This document shows, piece after piece, positions 10,946-22,986 of a DNA stretch of 64,000 nt (its first letter is position 1; each line of letters opens with the position of its first letter). The stretch spans positions 589,001 to 653,000 of the forward strand of contig JAQISU010000167.1 in the NCBI GenBank assembly GCA_029339505.1. Direction: 5' to 3'. Origin of the DNA: Unio delphinus. Its lineage: Eukaryota; Mollusca; Bivalvia; Unionida; Unionidae. Under the pieces are notes generated by a model. It was given only the letters and a program-made list of their open reading frames with translations, had not been told where the DNA came from and searched no databases. The position numbers were made by a program, and so were the translations under genes.

Positions 10946-13023
10946 TTACATTCTGCGGTTTTTAAAGCCTCATCTGTTTCTACTTTAAAACTTTAGACCT
11001 CATATTCTATTTATAGCAGCCATTTGGCTTAGTGAGAGAACAGACTAGTTTTCTGCTTTTAATCTCTACATGCAGATTCTTTATTCTAATTCATATTTAA
11101 TGCAGAACCAGTCTAAAGATATTTGGAGCTAAAAAGTATATTTTATTTTAGTTGATGCATATATGAGAGCAAAAATATCTCCTTTCAAATTATTTCAGTC
11201 AGATTAGAAAAAGCCAAAAAATAAACTGAACAAAAAATTAAAGAATCCTCCAAATATGAAAACATGAGGGCAGCATCACATGATGTCTATTATAGGCCGT
11301 GTGGAAAGAATTTTAATGTTTGGCTTCAGATGGATTCTAGTCGATGTGTGTGTAAAGCTAAAATTGCTACATATGAAAACTTAAAGCAGTAAAGAATGTT
11401 AAAAGACGAGAGGGGCAAATAAATTATTATTTATCTAAATATTAGCATGTTATATGTGGTATTACGCTTTTTCTGCCTGGATTCCGCTTTTTGACCACTT
11501 AGATTATGCTTTTTCCTTGTCAGGGGTTGGCATGCTTGCACTATCTATAATATCTGACACAATCTGGCCTAATAATAGATATTGTTCATAATAAAAATCT
11601 GTAACATCGCATCCATTTTTAATCAAATTTGATCGAAATCCCTCATCCTGTTTTCAAAATACAGTCTCTCCTGGGTTTTAACCTAGTTAAATTCAGATAC
11701 ATTTGAGCCAGAAGCTGCACTTCTAAGAAACTACTATTTTGCAAAATATGTTTCGTGGTAGAATTAGCTTCAGCATGCAGGTTGAGTTAGATGCTCTTTC
11801 CATTGACCCAAATTATCTTCATTTCACACCAAATGATAATTAATTATGTTTCTTCATAAGCTTTCATAATGTTTCTTATGTATCTTCAAACAACCAGGCT
11901 TTGTATCCAAACAAGAGCTATTTTCAGTTTGAAGTCAGGTGAAATTTTGTCAGTAAAAAGATTTCAGTAATCATTTCTTAACCAGACATAGGGATCACTG
12001 ATGACTTGCTCAGCAATTCCTTTTCCTGTTATCTATGATCATGAATGTATTTAAAGAATTTTTTTATTTAAAAAGTATGTTTCTCTGGAATTACTATTCC
12101 AATCACATTATTTAAGAAACATCCCAACTACCCTGCTGTGAGCATCTTTGTTGGGATATCACTCAGCTCAAAACTAACAACACCTGGTGTTGCATGGGGA
12201 GGTAATGGGTAAAAGTTGTTGCCCTAATTCTTTAAAAATCAAGATGAACTTTCATCTTTTTAGTTGGGCTGGATTTGGGATATTGTATGCTTATACCCTT
12301 AGGATAATGTGATCAGGTAAGTTTTCTCAGAGAAACATAACTTACTTAAAAATTTGTTTTTTATATAAATTAATATTAAAATGAATGTATCATGGACACA
12401 GTAACTCTAATACCTGAGACAAGATGATGTCATTCCTATTTTGTATTGAGTATGATCTTGGTTGACCCTGGATCTCACTAACTGGTCAGCCAATTAATTT
12501 GATTTATAGTACTCTCGCAGATAAAAAATAAATTACGATGTTCATGAACTTAGCACACAGCTAAAAATGTGTATCCAGAAGTTAGCATTGTAATCTTTCA
12601 AGGATTTTGTTTCCATCATGCAGTAAGTAGTTGTAAGTTGAGGCTGTTTGGCTGTGGGCTACAGGCACAAGTATTATAAAAATACAAGGGTACCTTAAAT
12701 AGGAATCTTAGCATCAGACCTAAGAAATACGTCTACTCCAGAGGACTCTTGTATGTACATAGCATCAAGAACTACATGTACATATAACATTTTCAGATCT
12801 TTTTTATCAGGTAAATACCAGTCATTTTCAAGATGCTAATTGTCATTTATTGTAGAAGAAAGCCTCCCAAAATTCAATAATTCAGCACTTTCTTTACTTT
12901 TTTGGGGGTTCCTATCCATACATATTGCTTTACAGAAACAGAATAATGTCTGAGTTATTTGGAAAAGTTTTGACTTTGTATATTAGCAATATGTTCAGTC
13001 TGTGTGTTTCTTTTCTTATTTAG
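10946..13023. other. No exon recognised; probably TANGO2 intron
   Basis: AT-rich sequence upstream of the recognised TANGO2 exon. I looked for other TANGO2 exons and did not find one, so this is probably intronic. Confidence 0.4.
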
Positions 13024-13147
13024 ACACAAGGATGATCCTTTCATGAAGAGTCAATGTCACAAGCTTGGTAGACCAACAGAGGGAGAGTTAATGGAACAGA
13101 GAAGTGCCATATTTGTATGGTCTCCATCAATACAGTATGGAACCAGG
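13024..13147 (+). CDS. TANGO2: TANGO2 penultimate exon
   Basis: A 124-bp exon with a pyrimidine-rich acceptor (ttcttatttag) and a donor gtatat. The open phase encodes about 41 residues, including a segment ending SAIFVWSPSIQYGTR. This is the site where TANGO2 (transport and Golgi organisation 2, NRDE family) has its conserved YGTRT motif, which continues seamlessly across the intron into the exon at 17789. TANGO2 is a cytosolic/mitochondrial protein implicated in ER-Golgi organisation and haem or lipid handling; its biochemical activity is debated. The last codon is split (AG before the donor, G after the acceptor). Upstream exons were not found in the window. Confidence 0.85.
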
Positions 13148-16100
13148 TATATATTGCCCTAACAATGTAAAGTTATGAAAATCTTTTGACAGCTATTCTT
13201 AAACTTTGGAAAACAGCCTATATTTGAATATGCTCTGAAATGGTGGTTTTGAGCCTATCAGGCAATAACATAGGTATCGCCTATGTTTACCTTACATCTT
13301 GTGACAAGATAAAAAAAAAATTTCTGTCTAATAACGTATGGCTAAATATTTTGTTACCAGGATCATGTCCCAAAACTTATGGACACAAATACAAATTGTG
13401 TTGAAATTGCCTCCTGCCCTGGCATGTTATTGTAATGTAGGCAAATAGAATACTTTTTTGATAACATACTGAAAGAAACTAACCTTGTGCTGTTCCTATT
13501 TATTTTTATTCTTTGTACTTCATAATCAATTTATGTTCAAAATAAATGTATCCACTATTTAGAATCAAATGCTGTGATGTAACATACACATCCATAATGG
13601 GTATCACTTGAGTACAAACATTGACATATATTTCATTGATGTGAAGATGTATAAATGAATTGGGTTTGTTGTTCTACTTAAGGGTTTCATAATGTTATTA
13701 AACTGAAAATTGGATCCCAACAAAAGAGAGAGAGAGAAACTACAAATTTCTTCAAGGCACCAGCGATTCAATTTCACTAAAAACATGATGTATGATGCAT
13801 AATAACCAAGAGTGTTTTATATCGTGGTTAACAATATAACAATATTTTGCACACACAAACAAATTAAATACATTCACTTTGAGTGCAAATGATAATAAGT
13901 GTGTTAGCACCAGGTACAAATGTATCCTTAAAGACAGTTAATGCTATGTATGCTATTGTGATGTCAAATTTGTATCAGTTATGGTAACAAGGTGGCAAAC
14001 AAAAAAAGCTTGTTGAATAACTAAACACACCTGGTGGATGAAAATTAACCCATTGTTTTTTCTTGTGCTGTCAATTAGACAGTTTTTTTTAATTTACAAA
14101 GCAAACTGACTTTGGATTCTTTTTAGTATCTCAAATTTTTATATTCAAAGTACTCTGACCTAAGTAGCTGTACAGTTGGGGCTCTGTAATTGAAATTTTG
14201 AGGAAACATTCTGTAAAAACGTATTTAAAGCATCTGGTCCAACTGAACAGGTTTCAGGAAATTAAAATAAACTCAAAACTGAAAACAGGACTCACTGGTT
14301 CAGTTTCATTAAAGAGTTTGAAATACAGCACGAGTATTGCCATTGTAAGCTAAGGGCTTTGCACTGTCAAATAACTTAAGTCAATTGTACTTGGGAATTA
14401 GACTGCCTAAATAAAAGGCAAATGTACATCAAATCAGAATTTTTTATTGCATTCATGAAATTTGAAAATCAGTAGCTTTATCTTAACAAGATTTCAAAGA
14501 AGTTTACAAACAATCAGCTTTTTGACAATGTTTTGTGGCTATTGCCCTGGTACAATTTTGAATGCGTACACTTCTTGTGCATTGTCTGTTGTTCATCTAT
14601 CATCATTGCTATTTTCATCTTCTCAAAACCCACTGAACCACTTTTAGTCAAAGTCAGCAGAGAGTATACTGGTATTAATTTGTTCTTTTAATCTCTACAA
14701 ATGGTGTTGATCTTTCATTTTTTTTAAAAAAAACCTCCTGAACATAGTTTGACCAAAAATGACAGCATCCTGACGTAAAATTCTTTCAGAATTTTACAAA
14801 TTATGGTGACTCCCTTCAGATCTGGTGGCAATCACTAAATATTAGAAAAATATTAGCATTTTCGCAATACTGCTGAACAGAAGCTATCCATGATTAAACA
14901 TGGCGTTTGTTATTAAAAATTGAATAGAACTTCCAATTAATACAATTTGGCAATTTCATAAAACTGATTATTTTTAGATCTTGTTAACATGAAGCTTCAT
15001 AACCAATATGATTTCAAGAAAATAATGTGAATGTTTCCTCCAGCTATTTAGATGTTTTATGTCAATCAAGGGACAGAACTTTGGCAATACAATTTTCGAA
15101 ATATATGTAATGTACATAGTAAGAAAGCTACACACTTCAAAGCATTTAATATCTTCATTTAATATCTTTGTTTAAAAGTATTATTAATTATTAAAAGCTA
15201 CTTCTTGTTATAAAAACATACTTTTTTCAGCTTAATATACATTAATATTAACTGTTGTTTTTCTTAGCATAAGCATGATATGCGAGCCAGTATTGTTGTC
15301 ATGTACATTGCACAGCCATTCAAAAGCATCCTTTAAATCTTGCTACATATGATACATAATTATCTTTCCTTTCTTTTCTACATAAAATTGTTTTACAAGT
15401 ACCCCCTCCCCACCTCACCCAATGTAGAATAACCAACTTTCTTCTAATAATAATACATCTCCATTTACATGAGAACATATTAATGTTTGGTAATGATTTA
15501 TTTGGTTGTTGCTATAAATATGTAGTCTAGTGATTTTTTAGTCTTTGTCTGGTACCCTGTGTTCAAAGTTCACTCTGTATCTTAATGCACAAAATATATT
15601 TTTAGCCTATGCTGACTCAATTATGATCTTGACAATTATGTCTGGTTATAATCATCAAAGAGAAGAACTCAACAGATGTGTGAAGCTGAAAACTCTAGCA
15701 TAACATTGTTGAGTCCATTTCCTGTTAACGTCAGCAGCAACGATAAAACCTATCTATAAAGGTCATTTAAGAGACCACAAAGTTACAACCTTTGTGGAAA
15801 AGTATTTTAATACTTGAATAGGAAAAAACTTGCTTTACAAAATGAAATATGTTTAAGATATTGACTTGTTGTGCCAAACAAATCAATGGTCTTACTTGCT
15901 ATATTCACAGATGGTGTTGTGGGGTTTTGCAGACTTGAAAAGTAGGTTTTGAGTTTCCAAAAGGTAGTCAATGTACATGATCTTAAAAATGAAACCCAGT
16001 TGAGAATAAGTTATATTTCATAAAAGACCATATCAGATTCCTGGAAATTCAAATTTGATTATTAAATCTGTTTTCTTTGAATCATTTAATATACTTTCAA

Positions 16101-17788
16101 ACCAAAAATAGTTGGTAGACCTATTAGAATATTGTCCAGTAGCATTACCAAACACATATGGCAATATTGACATAAACACAATCACAGACATTAAATAAAA
16201 GTATATACAAAATTTCAGTTTTTAAAATCCATTGTATAGTGGAAGTTTTTCTTATTAAGCTACTGTCATTGCTTCTGTCATAAGTTTTATTTGGGGTAAT
16301 ACAGATATCATTTTTTGTTCATCTTGGCATGCATTTATGAATGGATGGTTCCCTAAAAATCTTTGAGTTTTTTCAGCATAGAAAATGATCTTTCTACAGC
16401 TGTATTGCTGTTTGGGAGTGGCAAACATGATAGATGGTGTTGCTACGTTGACAGATGTCATACACTCTAGAATGACTGTTGATATAATGTGTGTAAAAAA
16501 AATAAAATCTCTCCCTTTGCTGTGGCAATTCAAAAATTCATACTCTTTCCAGGATTGTTTTGAAATTCAGTCTCGCTAGGCTCTGGTCATTTTGCATTTC
16601 AACATTTTCCCATTTGAAAAAAATTAGCCAATCTTGTACACTACTGCAACTGTTGATATAATTCTTTTGGAGTAAAATCAGACTTCAAAGAAGCATTTCC
16701 TTTGACCACAAACTTGCATATAATGTTAATAATGGTGACTTAAAAATTCCCATTCAAGTCAATAATGTGTAGCTACACCTATCACAAATGAATTGAGTTG
16801 TTCCACTGAGTGTACTGTTGGACTGTTTTTACAAACAAAATGCTTTGGATATATATAGTGGTGGTCAAAAAATGTCCTTTTTGTTTCCCAAAAGTTATTG
16901 AAAATTGTGGTCTTCAAAAACATGACTGGATTGGAGGGGGTGGTGGTTTGGGTTGCATGACACATGTTATGGCAGGTATGCAGCTTACCATCAGTAAAAT
17001 TTAACCCATATCTTTGCAAGTATTATAAGGCATCCCATCTCATCATTTAGTTAAATGCCATCTCGTCTATTTATAGATATATTGTGGTTTTTCTAAATTA
17101 CTAGTCTTTCGGTTATTTGCTACTATCTGTCTTGTAGATTTTATCAAATAGTTACATGAATTGAAGGCCTTGCTTTTTTGAAGCCTGATAAGAAAATTCA
17201 ACATCAAGGTGTCACATTTAACATTTCAACCCGATTTTTTCTCACTGTATTTATTATATTTGCTCATCTTTAACATGCATCCAGCAGAACACCACCTTAT
17301 ACCCAGATCTGCCATTGCTGCTTGTTTCGGGATCTATGCTCTTTGTAAATGTTCTAATGATTTTGAACATTATGTGTTGACAGATCTTGATCTAGGTTTC
17401 TTGGTGGGATGCATGTGATTATACTTAGTAGATACCATATACAGTTTTAAAGCAAGCAATAGAGATGTGATGTTCTCTGTTTATCCATTCTATAATAACT
17501 TTATAATAATGTGGCCATGTCTGTGCTGACCAACAGTGAGAAGGCTATCATCCTTAAATCCCCCATTATCCTTGGGAGAGATCAGAGGTCAAAATGTATG
17601 AGACTTGTAATTACAGTGTCATTTTCAAATATTTTTACTTCAGAGAAGGGTTTTGGAATACTGTTTGAAGGTGGGGGGTGATAAACAAAGGATATATCCA
17701 TTCATCTAATGAAAAGAGAAGGACTTTGCAGTTGCAATGTCAAGTCTTTGCAATTGTGCTAGTTATGTTTTTTGTGGATTTTTTTAGG
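13148..17788 (+). other. TANGO2 final intron (4.6 kb)
   Basis: Begins gtatat and ends tttttttag. AT-rich. No mobile element with clear ends, RNA gene or additional exon was recognised within it, unlike the rest of the window. Confidence 0.7.
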
Positions 17789-17947
17789 ACTAATACCATA
17801 ATTCTGGTGGATAAGACTGGTCATTGTGAGTACATGGAGAAAACATTGAGGACACCTGTAGATGTAAAGAACCCAGGATGGAGTACATTTTCTACATCAT
17901 TCCAGCTTCAGTTAGACAGTGATGTTAGTCATGATCACAACAAATAA
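17789..17947 (+). CDS. TANGO2: TANGO2 terminal exon
   Basis: Acceptor tttttttag then G completing the split Arg codon, followed by TNTIILVDKTGHCEYMEKTL and about 30 further residues ending in ...SHDHNK and TAA at 17945-17947. It matches the C-terminal TANGO2 pattern of YGTRTNT-IILVD, a Gly turn and a T/ME-R/KTL motif. The C-terminal tail has a His/Asp-rich end with no known function. Codon use is intact with no lesion, so the gene is probably functional. Confidence 0.88.
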   Translation, partial: TNTIILVDKTGHCEYMEKTLRTPVDVKNPGWSTFSTSFQLQLDSDVSHDHNK

Positions 17948-18735
17948 AAATCTTGTATATATTAAAGTTTATATTAATAAAATAAATTATTTGACAGTAC
18001 AGTCTTGCAGGAAATTGCTAATTGGTCATATTGTTAAGAGTGCAAAAATGAGGCTCCACCTTCATCTGAAAAGTGAAAAAGTGAAACAGATGTCTGCCTT
18101 TTGGAGCCATCTTAACTGAGATTTGAATTGTTAATATTTTATACTTATCTGAGTGATGATTTTAAGTACAATTATTATGATATCTAAGAAAATCATTCTT
18201 TGCCGCATCACAAATTATATATTGACATAATGCAAACTCAGACCTGAATTTCTAAGACTTAATTTAGTTCAGTATCATTTTAGTTTGATGCAATTTCTAG
18301 CCTTCTATTTAATGTTTCACATGCGGTCATATTGCTAAGAATACAAACATGAGGATCCACCTTCATATATTTTCATTATTAGGGCATGTGGGTTTAAAAA
18401 TATAAGTCCTGGCTAGAATTCCATGTGCCCAAAAGGGCTGTAGTTTTTACTATTTTTGTACACATAACTATACAGTTACTGTATTTTAAATGTGAAAAGA
18501 AGCAAACAAATATTAAATTGACTTGTGTGTTTATTCAGATCCCAAAATATTTTACATCAAGCAATATTTTTTTCTGGTCCTGATCTCAACCATAATCTCT
18601 TTTCTCTATCAATGTCTTCTTTACTTGATAAGTATAGTTGCTGTTCATTAACAACTAAAGAGTCTTGTTTTGTCAGTTCTTGTTTATACTTTTCATGATG
18701 CTCATATAAACCACATGATGTTTAACTACTGTATT
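17948..18735 (+). other. TANGO2 3' UTR and downstream, with a 42-bp direct repeat
   Basis: AATAAA-like signals occur at about 17942 and 17978. A 42-bp segment starting GGTCATATTG at 18024-18065 recurs at 18326-18367 with about five mismatches. No other gene is seen. Confidence 0.45.
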
Positions 18736-19130
18736 AAGTGTTTAGACTCGAACAGTAACACAGAAAAAATGAAAACAACAAGCTTTGTAAAATTTAGCAA
18801 ATAATTTATTTCTCGGGAAAAAGATAAAAATGGTAAAAGAACTTACAATTTTAAGATCGAAATCCAAAAATGATCTACAAATTAAATTACAACAGCCCTA
18901 ATAATGAAATGTTCTAGATTCAAGTTCGATTCCTGTTGTAAAATCAAAGATGGAAGATGATGACATGTGCTAAAGTATGTACATGTACTGTGCTTATCTA
19001 CAGTTCCTTGTAGAAACACTTTTAAACACTATTGAAAATCCAAATAAAACTTGATAAACTGACTTTGTTCAAGAATTTTGTATGAGCACGTCAAATATTT
19101 CCAGAGATATGAATTTATCCTTTAAAATCC
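18736..19130 (-). repeat. Diverged LTR-like segment related to the gypsy LTR
   Basis: Sequence around 18740-18790 and 18885-18970 follows the order of the left part of the 800-bp LTR at 26300-27099: AACAC-GAAA--ATGAAA--AACAAGCTT-GTA, then AATGTTCTA----TTC-A-GTTCGA and AAATC-AA-ATGG---ATG. Divergence is clearly greater than between the two LTR pieces of the gypsy element. It is either an older relative or the displaced end of the truncated 3' LTR. Aligning 18700-19400 with 26300-26770 would decide. Confidence 0.4.
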
Positions 19131-19436
19131 AAATGAACTGAAGAAGAGACTAAAAAAATGCCTTCAACAGAACTTGATATTATGTGTAAAAAGCCTAAAG
19201 CTGAGAATATTTTATTAAAACAAAGATTTTATCACATTCTACGCTGCAGTTTTGAAAAAATTGCAAAATCGAGAAAAGGGGGGAGGAGTCATGTCATCGT
19301 GTTTATATCATGTTCTCCTAACATGACCCTGATGAGAACCAATCGTTATTTTAAGAATAAAAAGTTGTTTACTTCTTAATTGACTAATCCCATCTTGACC
19401 TTGACAACAACCAATCATTTTAAACTTAAAATAAAA

Positions 19437-19616
19437 CCGACTCAATTTAATATATCATCGTCGAGTTCATCTGGGATCAATAATATAATATCAACGATCA
19501 TCGACAAGGATACAATTGAACAGTTCACGATAGCATCCACTGATAAGAATTTGATTAGGGTTTCAGTAACATGGTATGTGGAATTCGTAGCGGATTTGAG
19601 TAAACAACTAAATTGA
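19437..19616 (+). pseudogene. Polinton relic 3: C-terminal fragment of coiled-coil/beta minor protein
   Basis: Encodes the last ~60 residues (ISSSSSSGINN..., DKDTIEQFTIAS, WYVEFVADLSKQLN and stop), nearly the same as the end of the gene at 57249-56386 in the intact Polinton. It is truncated at its 5' side and immediately precedes the membrane-protein relic, preserving the gene order of the intact element in opposite orientation. Confidence 0.85.
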
Positions 19617-19641
19617 AATCGTAAACTGATTTGGAAATAAA

Positions 19642-20201
19642 ATGTCATCATCAACGGTACCTTCGGTATCTCAATATCGCTATGATCAGGCCAGAGAGTT
19701 TCAGACTAAACTCAAAACTCTCACTGAGGAGTATCAAACAAAAAAAAAAAATACCAACGAAGAATCACCGCAGTTGATGTTACCGTGTACTCTGTGTAAT
19801 CACCGGAGCCGGAATTATACTCTCTTCGGTGACAATGATTGCTCCGATAACTGTTCCAATTTGTATATCAGCGGCGACAACAATCGCGGGAATAATTTTG
19901 ATTAAAAAAAAAAATGTCATCATGCAGACAACGCAAACTACAAGACTACATAATTAAATTTCATGTATCAACAGCGTACTCGCAATTATCCTTGTTGATA
20001 TCGTCGTCGATCGATGATACATTTATATCAGATAGCGAGTTCTCAGCGATGGTAAGTATTTATGATTTCGCGATGTCAAAATTAGAAATACAACATGAAT
20101 ATAATAACAATGACAATACCGCAGGAACTACTTCAACAAATAGTGGTGAACACAAACCCAGTACAAACCAGCATGATCTCAATAACATCAGCCAATCCTG
20201 A
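19642..20201 (+). pseudogene. Polinton relic 3: membrane-associated structural protein, frameshifted
   Basis: The start MSSSTVPSVSQYRYDQAREF matches the intact protein encoded from 56333 (-). A frameshift at the poly-A tract near 19740 destroys the hydrophobic middle. The frame is recovered at 19914 (SSCRQRKL, YSQLSLLISSSIDD, ISDSEF). It then runs on to 20201 in a frame different from the penton-like protein that starts at about 20095, showing that the two genes overlap rather than being one. Confidence 0.8.
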
Positions 20202-20880
20202 ATTCAGTGTGAATTTCCCTATTCCAATTCCTGTGAAGGAGATAGCGCTAGCAAAACTACGAGTGTATCACAGTTGGCCTAATATTAGGTCGGTAGCATT
20301 TGGTGGTCAACAACCAAATAATTCCTTGGTATTTGCAAATAAGAATAAAACCCGATGGAACTCCAGACTGGAACGTTGGTTCGCTGCCATCTGGGTCATA
20401 CCAAATTGAACAAATCAATGCTGAATTAGCGCGTAGAATAAAATCTATTACTCCATGAGCCGACGCTATCATCTGCTATCGAGATAAACTTACAAAGTTA
20501 TGTCGTAGATATCTATCAGAATTCTATAAGAACTATACCGGGGTGGCCTGAAAATCCACCTCGACAAGTTAACATACCACCTGAACCACAAAAATCTGAT
20601 TATATCACTGACAGGATAAAACCCGATAATCCAGTAAAAAGCTATAGCGGTTACAATAGATTGAAATTTTTCATGAAATGATAGAATATCCCGCTAATAG
20701 AAGATTCTACTTAATTCTAAAAGATAAAATCACTGAAAATTTCACAGCGTTCAATAACGATATTACGTTGTTGTTAATATCCCTTAAATCCGTCACTCTC
20801 ACCCGAGTAGAATTTATCAGCATTATAGAAACATGTAGCAAAAATCATCAATGACATGGAAACATTTCATTTGCAAATTA
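20095..20880 (+). pseudogene. Polinton relic 3: penton-like protein
   Basis: From 20095, an N-terminal stretch then EFSVNFPIPIPVKEIALAKL and YHSWPNIRSVAFGGQQPNNS match the 55850-55128 part of the intact element. After about 20350 the frame is broken repeatedly. Remnants of the C-terminal domain continue to roughly 20880. Confidence 0.7.
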
Positions 20881-21431
20881 TTCAAGAGGTATTAGGTCAC
20901 AGTAATCCTTAAACGAGAACGGGGGTTACGGCAACGTATAATATACGCGTAGAAGATATTCCCACACTCAAACTACACGGATATAATATCTCAGAACTAC
21001 AAACATTTCTCAATGATGCCATCGATGAAGGTTTCAAAAACATCCATGACGCATGGAAAAAATTAACAGAACCACAAACAACAATCCTCAAACATAATAA
21101 TGACCCAGACGGCGGTGGTAGACATATCGCTCCGTTCAACGTGAATATATCCTCGGTGATAGCATTGAATTTAGTATGTGATGTTATCGAAGGAAGCTAT
21201 CAAATAAATCTCGAGCAATCAAATCAAGCTCAGCAGGGATATATTTTATACTCTTTTGCACCAACAGCTCCTCCAGGATTTCTAATCGTTGATGATCCAA
21301 CTAATCCGGTCTATATGCAATGTCATAATAATTCATTAACGAGAATTAATTTCAGACTCACTGATCAGTCTAATAATCTAATTGATTTACGAGGTGAGGT
21401 TTTACAAATTAGTCTGTTTGTGAAATCCTAA
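20880..21431 (+). pseudogene. Polinton relic 3: FPGY-module / ISSVIA protein, internally shortened
   Basis: Carries the VEDIPTLKLHGYNISELQ-type module directly joined to the NVNISSVIAL... domain and ends LIDLRGEVLQISLFVKS and stop at 21431. In the intact element these pieces belong to two adjacent frames (55099-54317 and 54313-53816) separated by about 200 residues. The intact element has two copies of the module, so this relic either lost the intervening region by recombination between them or preserves an ancestral short form. Confidence 0.75.
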
Positions 21432-21464
21432 GGACTTTCATCGTAAAAACAATTGTTAACCCAT

Positions 21465-21668
21465 AGCAGCAGAGGGGGGGGGGACAACGACATGGCGTCT
21501 TTTTTTTGCCAAATAGACCCTTACGAGGAACCAAATAGACGTTTCTATTAAATATTTACTAGGAAGCCTCAATTTGTCAAATAGACCTTTCTATTAAATA
21601 TTAACGAGAAGGAAGCCTCGTCGACGCCTAAAACGTTTGTCGGATTCCCCCCCCCCCTCCCCGCTGCT
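21465..21668. repeat. Degenerate Polinton terminal repeat of relic 3
   Basis: Starts AGCAGCAGAGGGGGG and ends CCCCCTCCCCGCTGCT. The interior has CAACGACAT-GGCGTC, poly-T, CCAAATAGAC, TTCTATTAA and GAGGAAGCCT blocks in the same order as the 61273-61687 TIR. It is about half the length of the intact TIR. Its outer end abuts the truncated gypsy LTR. Confidence 0.75.
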
Positions 21669-21961
21669 TAAATACCCGTTTTTTAACACATTAACCCCTG
21701 AGCCAAATAGCTAGGCAGCCCCCAGAAGAAAATCAGCCACTAATAAAAAGATATTTTTGGATCTAGCCAATCATTTCCAAGGCTTGTTTACACTCTCTAA
21801 AGAAGGGTCAGAAATGAGGTCAACAAGCCTAGGTCAACCTGTGTTTACAGCTAGAGTCTAGGTCAGACTGAATTTTCCAGAATAATCTCCCAATTAATGA
21901 ATTTTAAAGCCAAAATGACAATTTGGATCTGACAAATAAATAAAATCAAATATACGTAACA
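21669..21961 (-). mobile_element. Truncated 3' LTR of the gypsy element
   Basis: Nearly identical to the right ~330 bp of the LTR at 26300-27099 (CCAGAAGAAAATCAGCCACT and following) and ends GTAACA at 21961, the LTR boundary. About 500 bp of LTR is missing on the left, where the Polinton terminal repeat begins. The two events are therefore linked: insertion into the LTR or a deletion joining them. Confidence 0.85.
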
Positions 21962-21978
21962 CCTTCCCCCATAAAATA
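21962..21978 (-). other. Polypurine tract next to 3' LTR
   Basis: On the - strand, ATGGGGGAAGG lies immediately before the LTR start TGTTACG, the position expected of the plus-strand primer. Confidence 0.7.
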
Positions 21979-22111
21979 AAAAGAAAGGTTTATATGATAA
22001 AACTTTCTTTTTATCACAAACCAATTTAGATCTGAGGTTAAAAAATCTAATATAAATTACACAGTATAATAAATTGTCATACACTGGAAAAAGCGTCTGC
22101 AATTATATTAT

Positions 22112-22684
22112 CTAGAAATAGCCAAAATGTGCTAGGAAAGGCACACTAGCACAGCAGAACTCACTTTTAGACAAATTAACAGTCAGACATGCATCAATGA
22201 GTCTGTCAAAGAATTTTCGAATTGTTGCCAGGTGTTCTCTCCAGGTGTCGTTGTAGATTATGACGTCACAATTTTCTAGACCAGTGATGATCATTTTTAT
22301 GAGACGTTAAAATGGACTTTATTTTGGTAGAGTCGATTTGGAATCGAAATCCAAGATTTGTTTTGCTCTTTCCGTTAGTGGAATCTTCCAAAATCCTTTC
22401 AGAAGGTCAAATTTGGTGACATACTTGTCATTCCCAATTTTATCAATACAATCGTCAATTCTTGGTAATGGGAATGAATCTGTTTTTGTCACTCTGTTCA
22501 CCTTCCTATAATCAATACACATACGGAAAGTTTTATCTGGTTTTGGAACAAGTATGCATGGTGAACTCCAATCACTTTTACTTGGCTTGATAAAATCATT
22601 CTCCAGCAAATATTGAATTTCCTTTTTCAAGTATTCCTGTTTGAGTGGACTCATCCTGCATGGAATTCTCAATTTCAACGTCAT
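22112..22684 (-). pseudogene. gypsy reverse transcriptase, internally deleted
   Basis: Frame 22684-22319 has the fingers/palm N-terminal part (EIQYLLENDFIKPSKSDWSS, FRMCIDYRKVNRVTK, KFDLLKGFW). A frameshift and short deletion follow. Frame 22294-22112 resumes at DVIIYNDTWREHL and NLSKSEF. The catalytic YxDD box and the segment before it are missing, and the sequence stops before the RNase H connection, close to the 3' LTR. It cannot be active. Confidence 0.85.
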
Positions 22685-22986
22685 GAAAATTTTGTTTGTC
22701 CTTGTAAGAATATCTGGACATAAGTGCTCATATAATAATAATAACTTTCAGTTCATTTCTTGCTTGCACTTGCAAATGTGAAAGTTTCTGGTCTAGATTT
22801 TTCATAATTTCTGAATTCCAACAATGTGTCGCTCCAATGTCAGTAGAATCCGATGATATTCCTTCACTAAGTGGGACAGGTACCACTAAATTAATTACAT
22901 ATTTAAAATGGCTATCTCTTTCAATATACTGGTACTCCTATAATTTATTTAGATCCCAGGAGCACTAATACTATAATTTAACTAAT

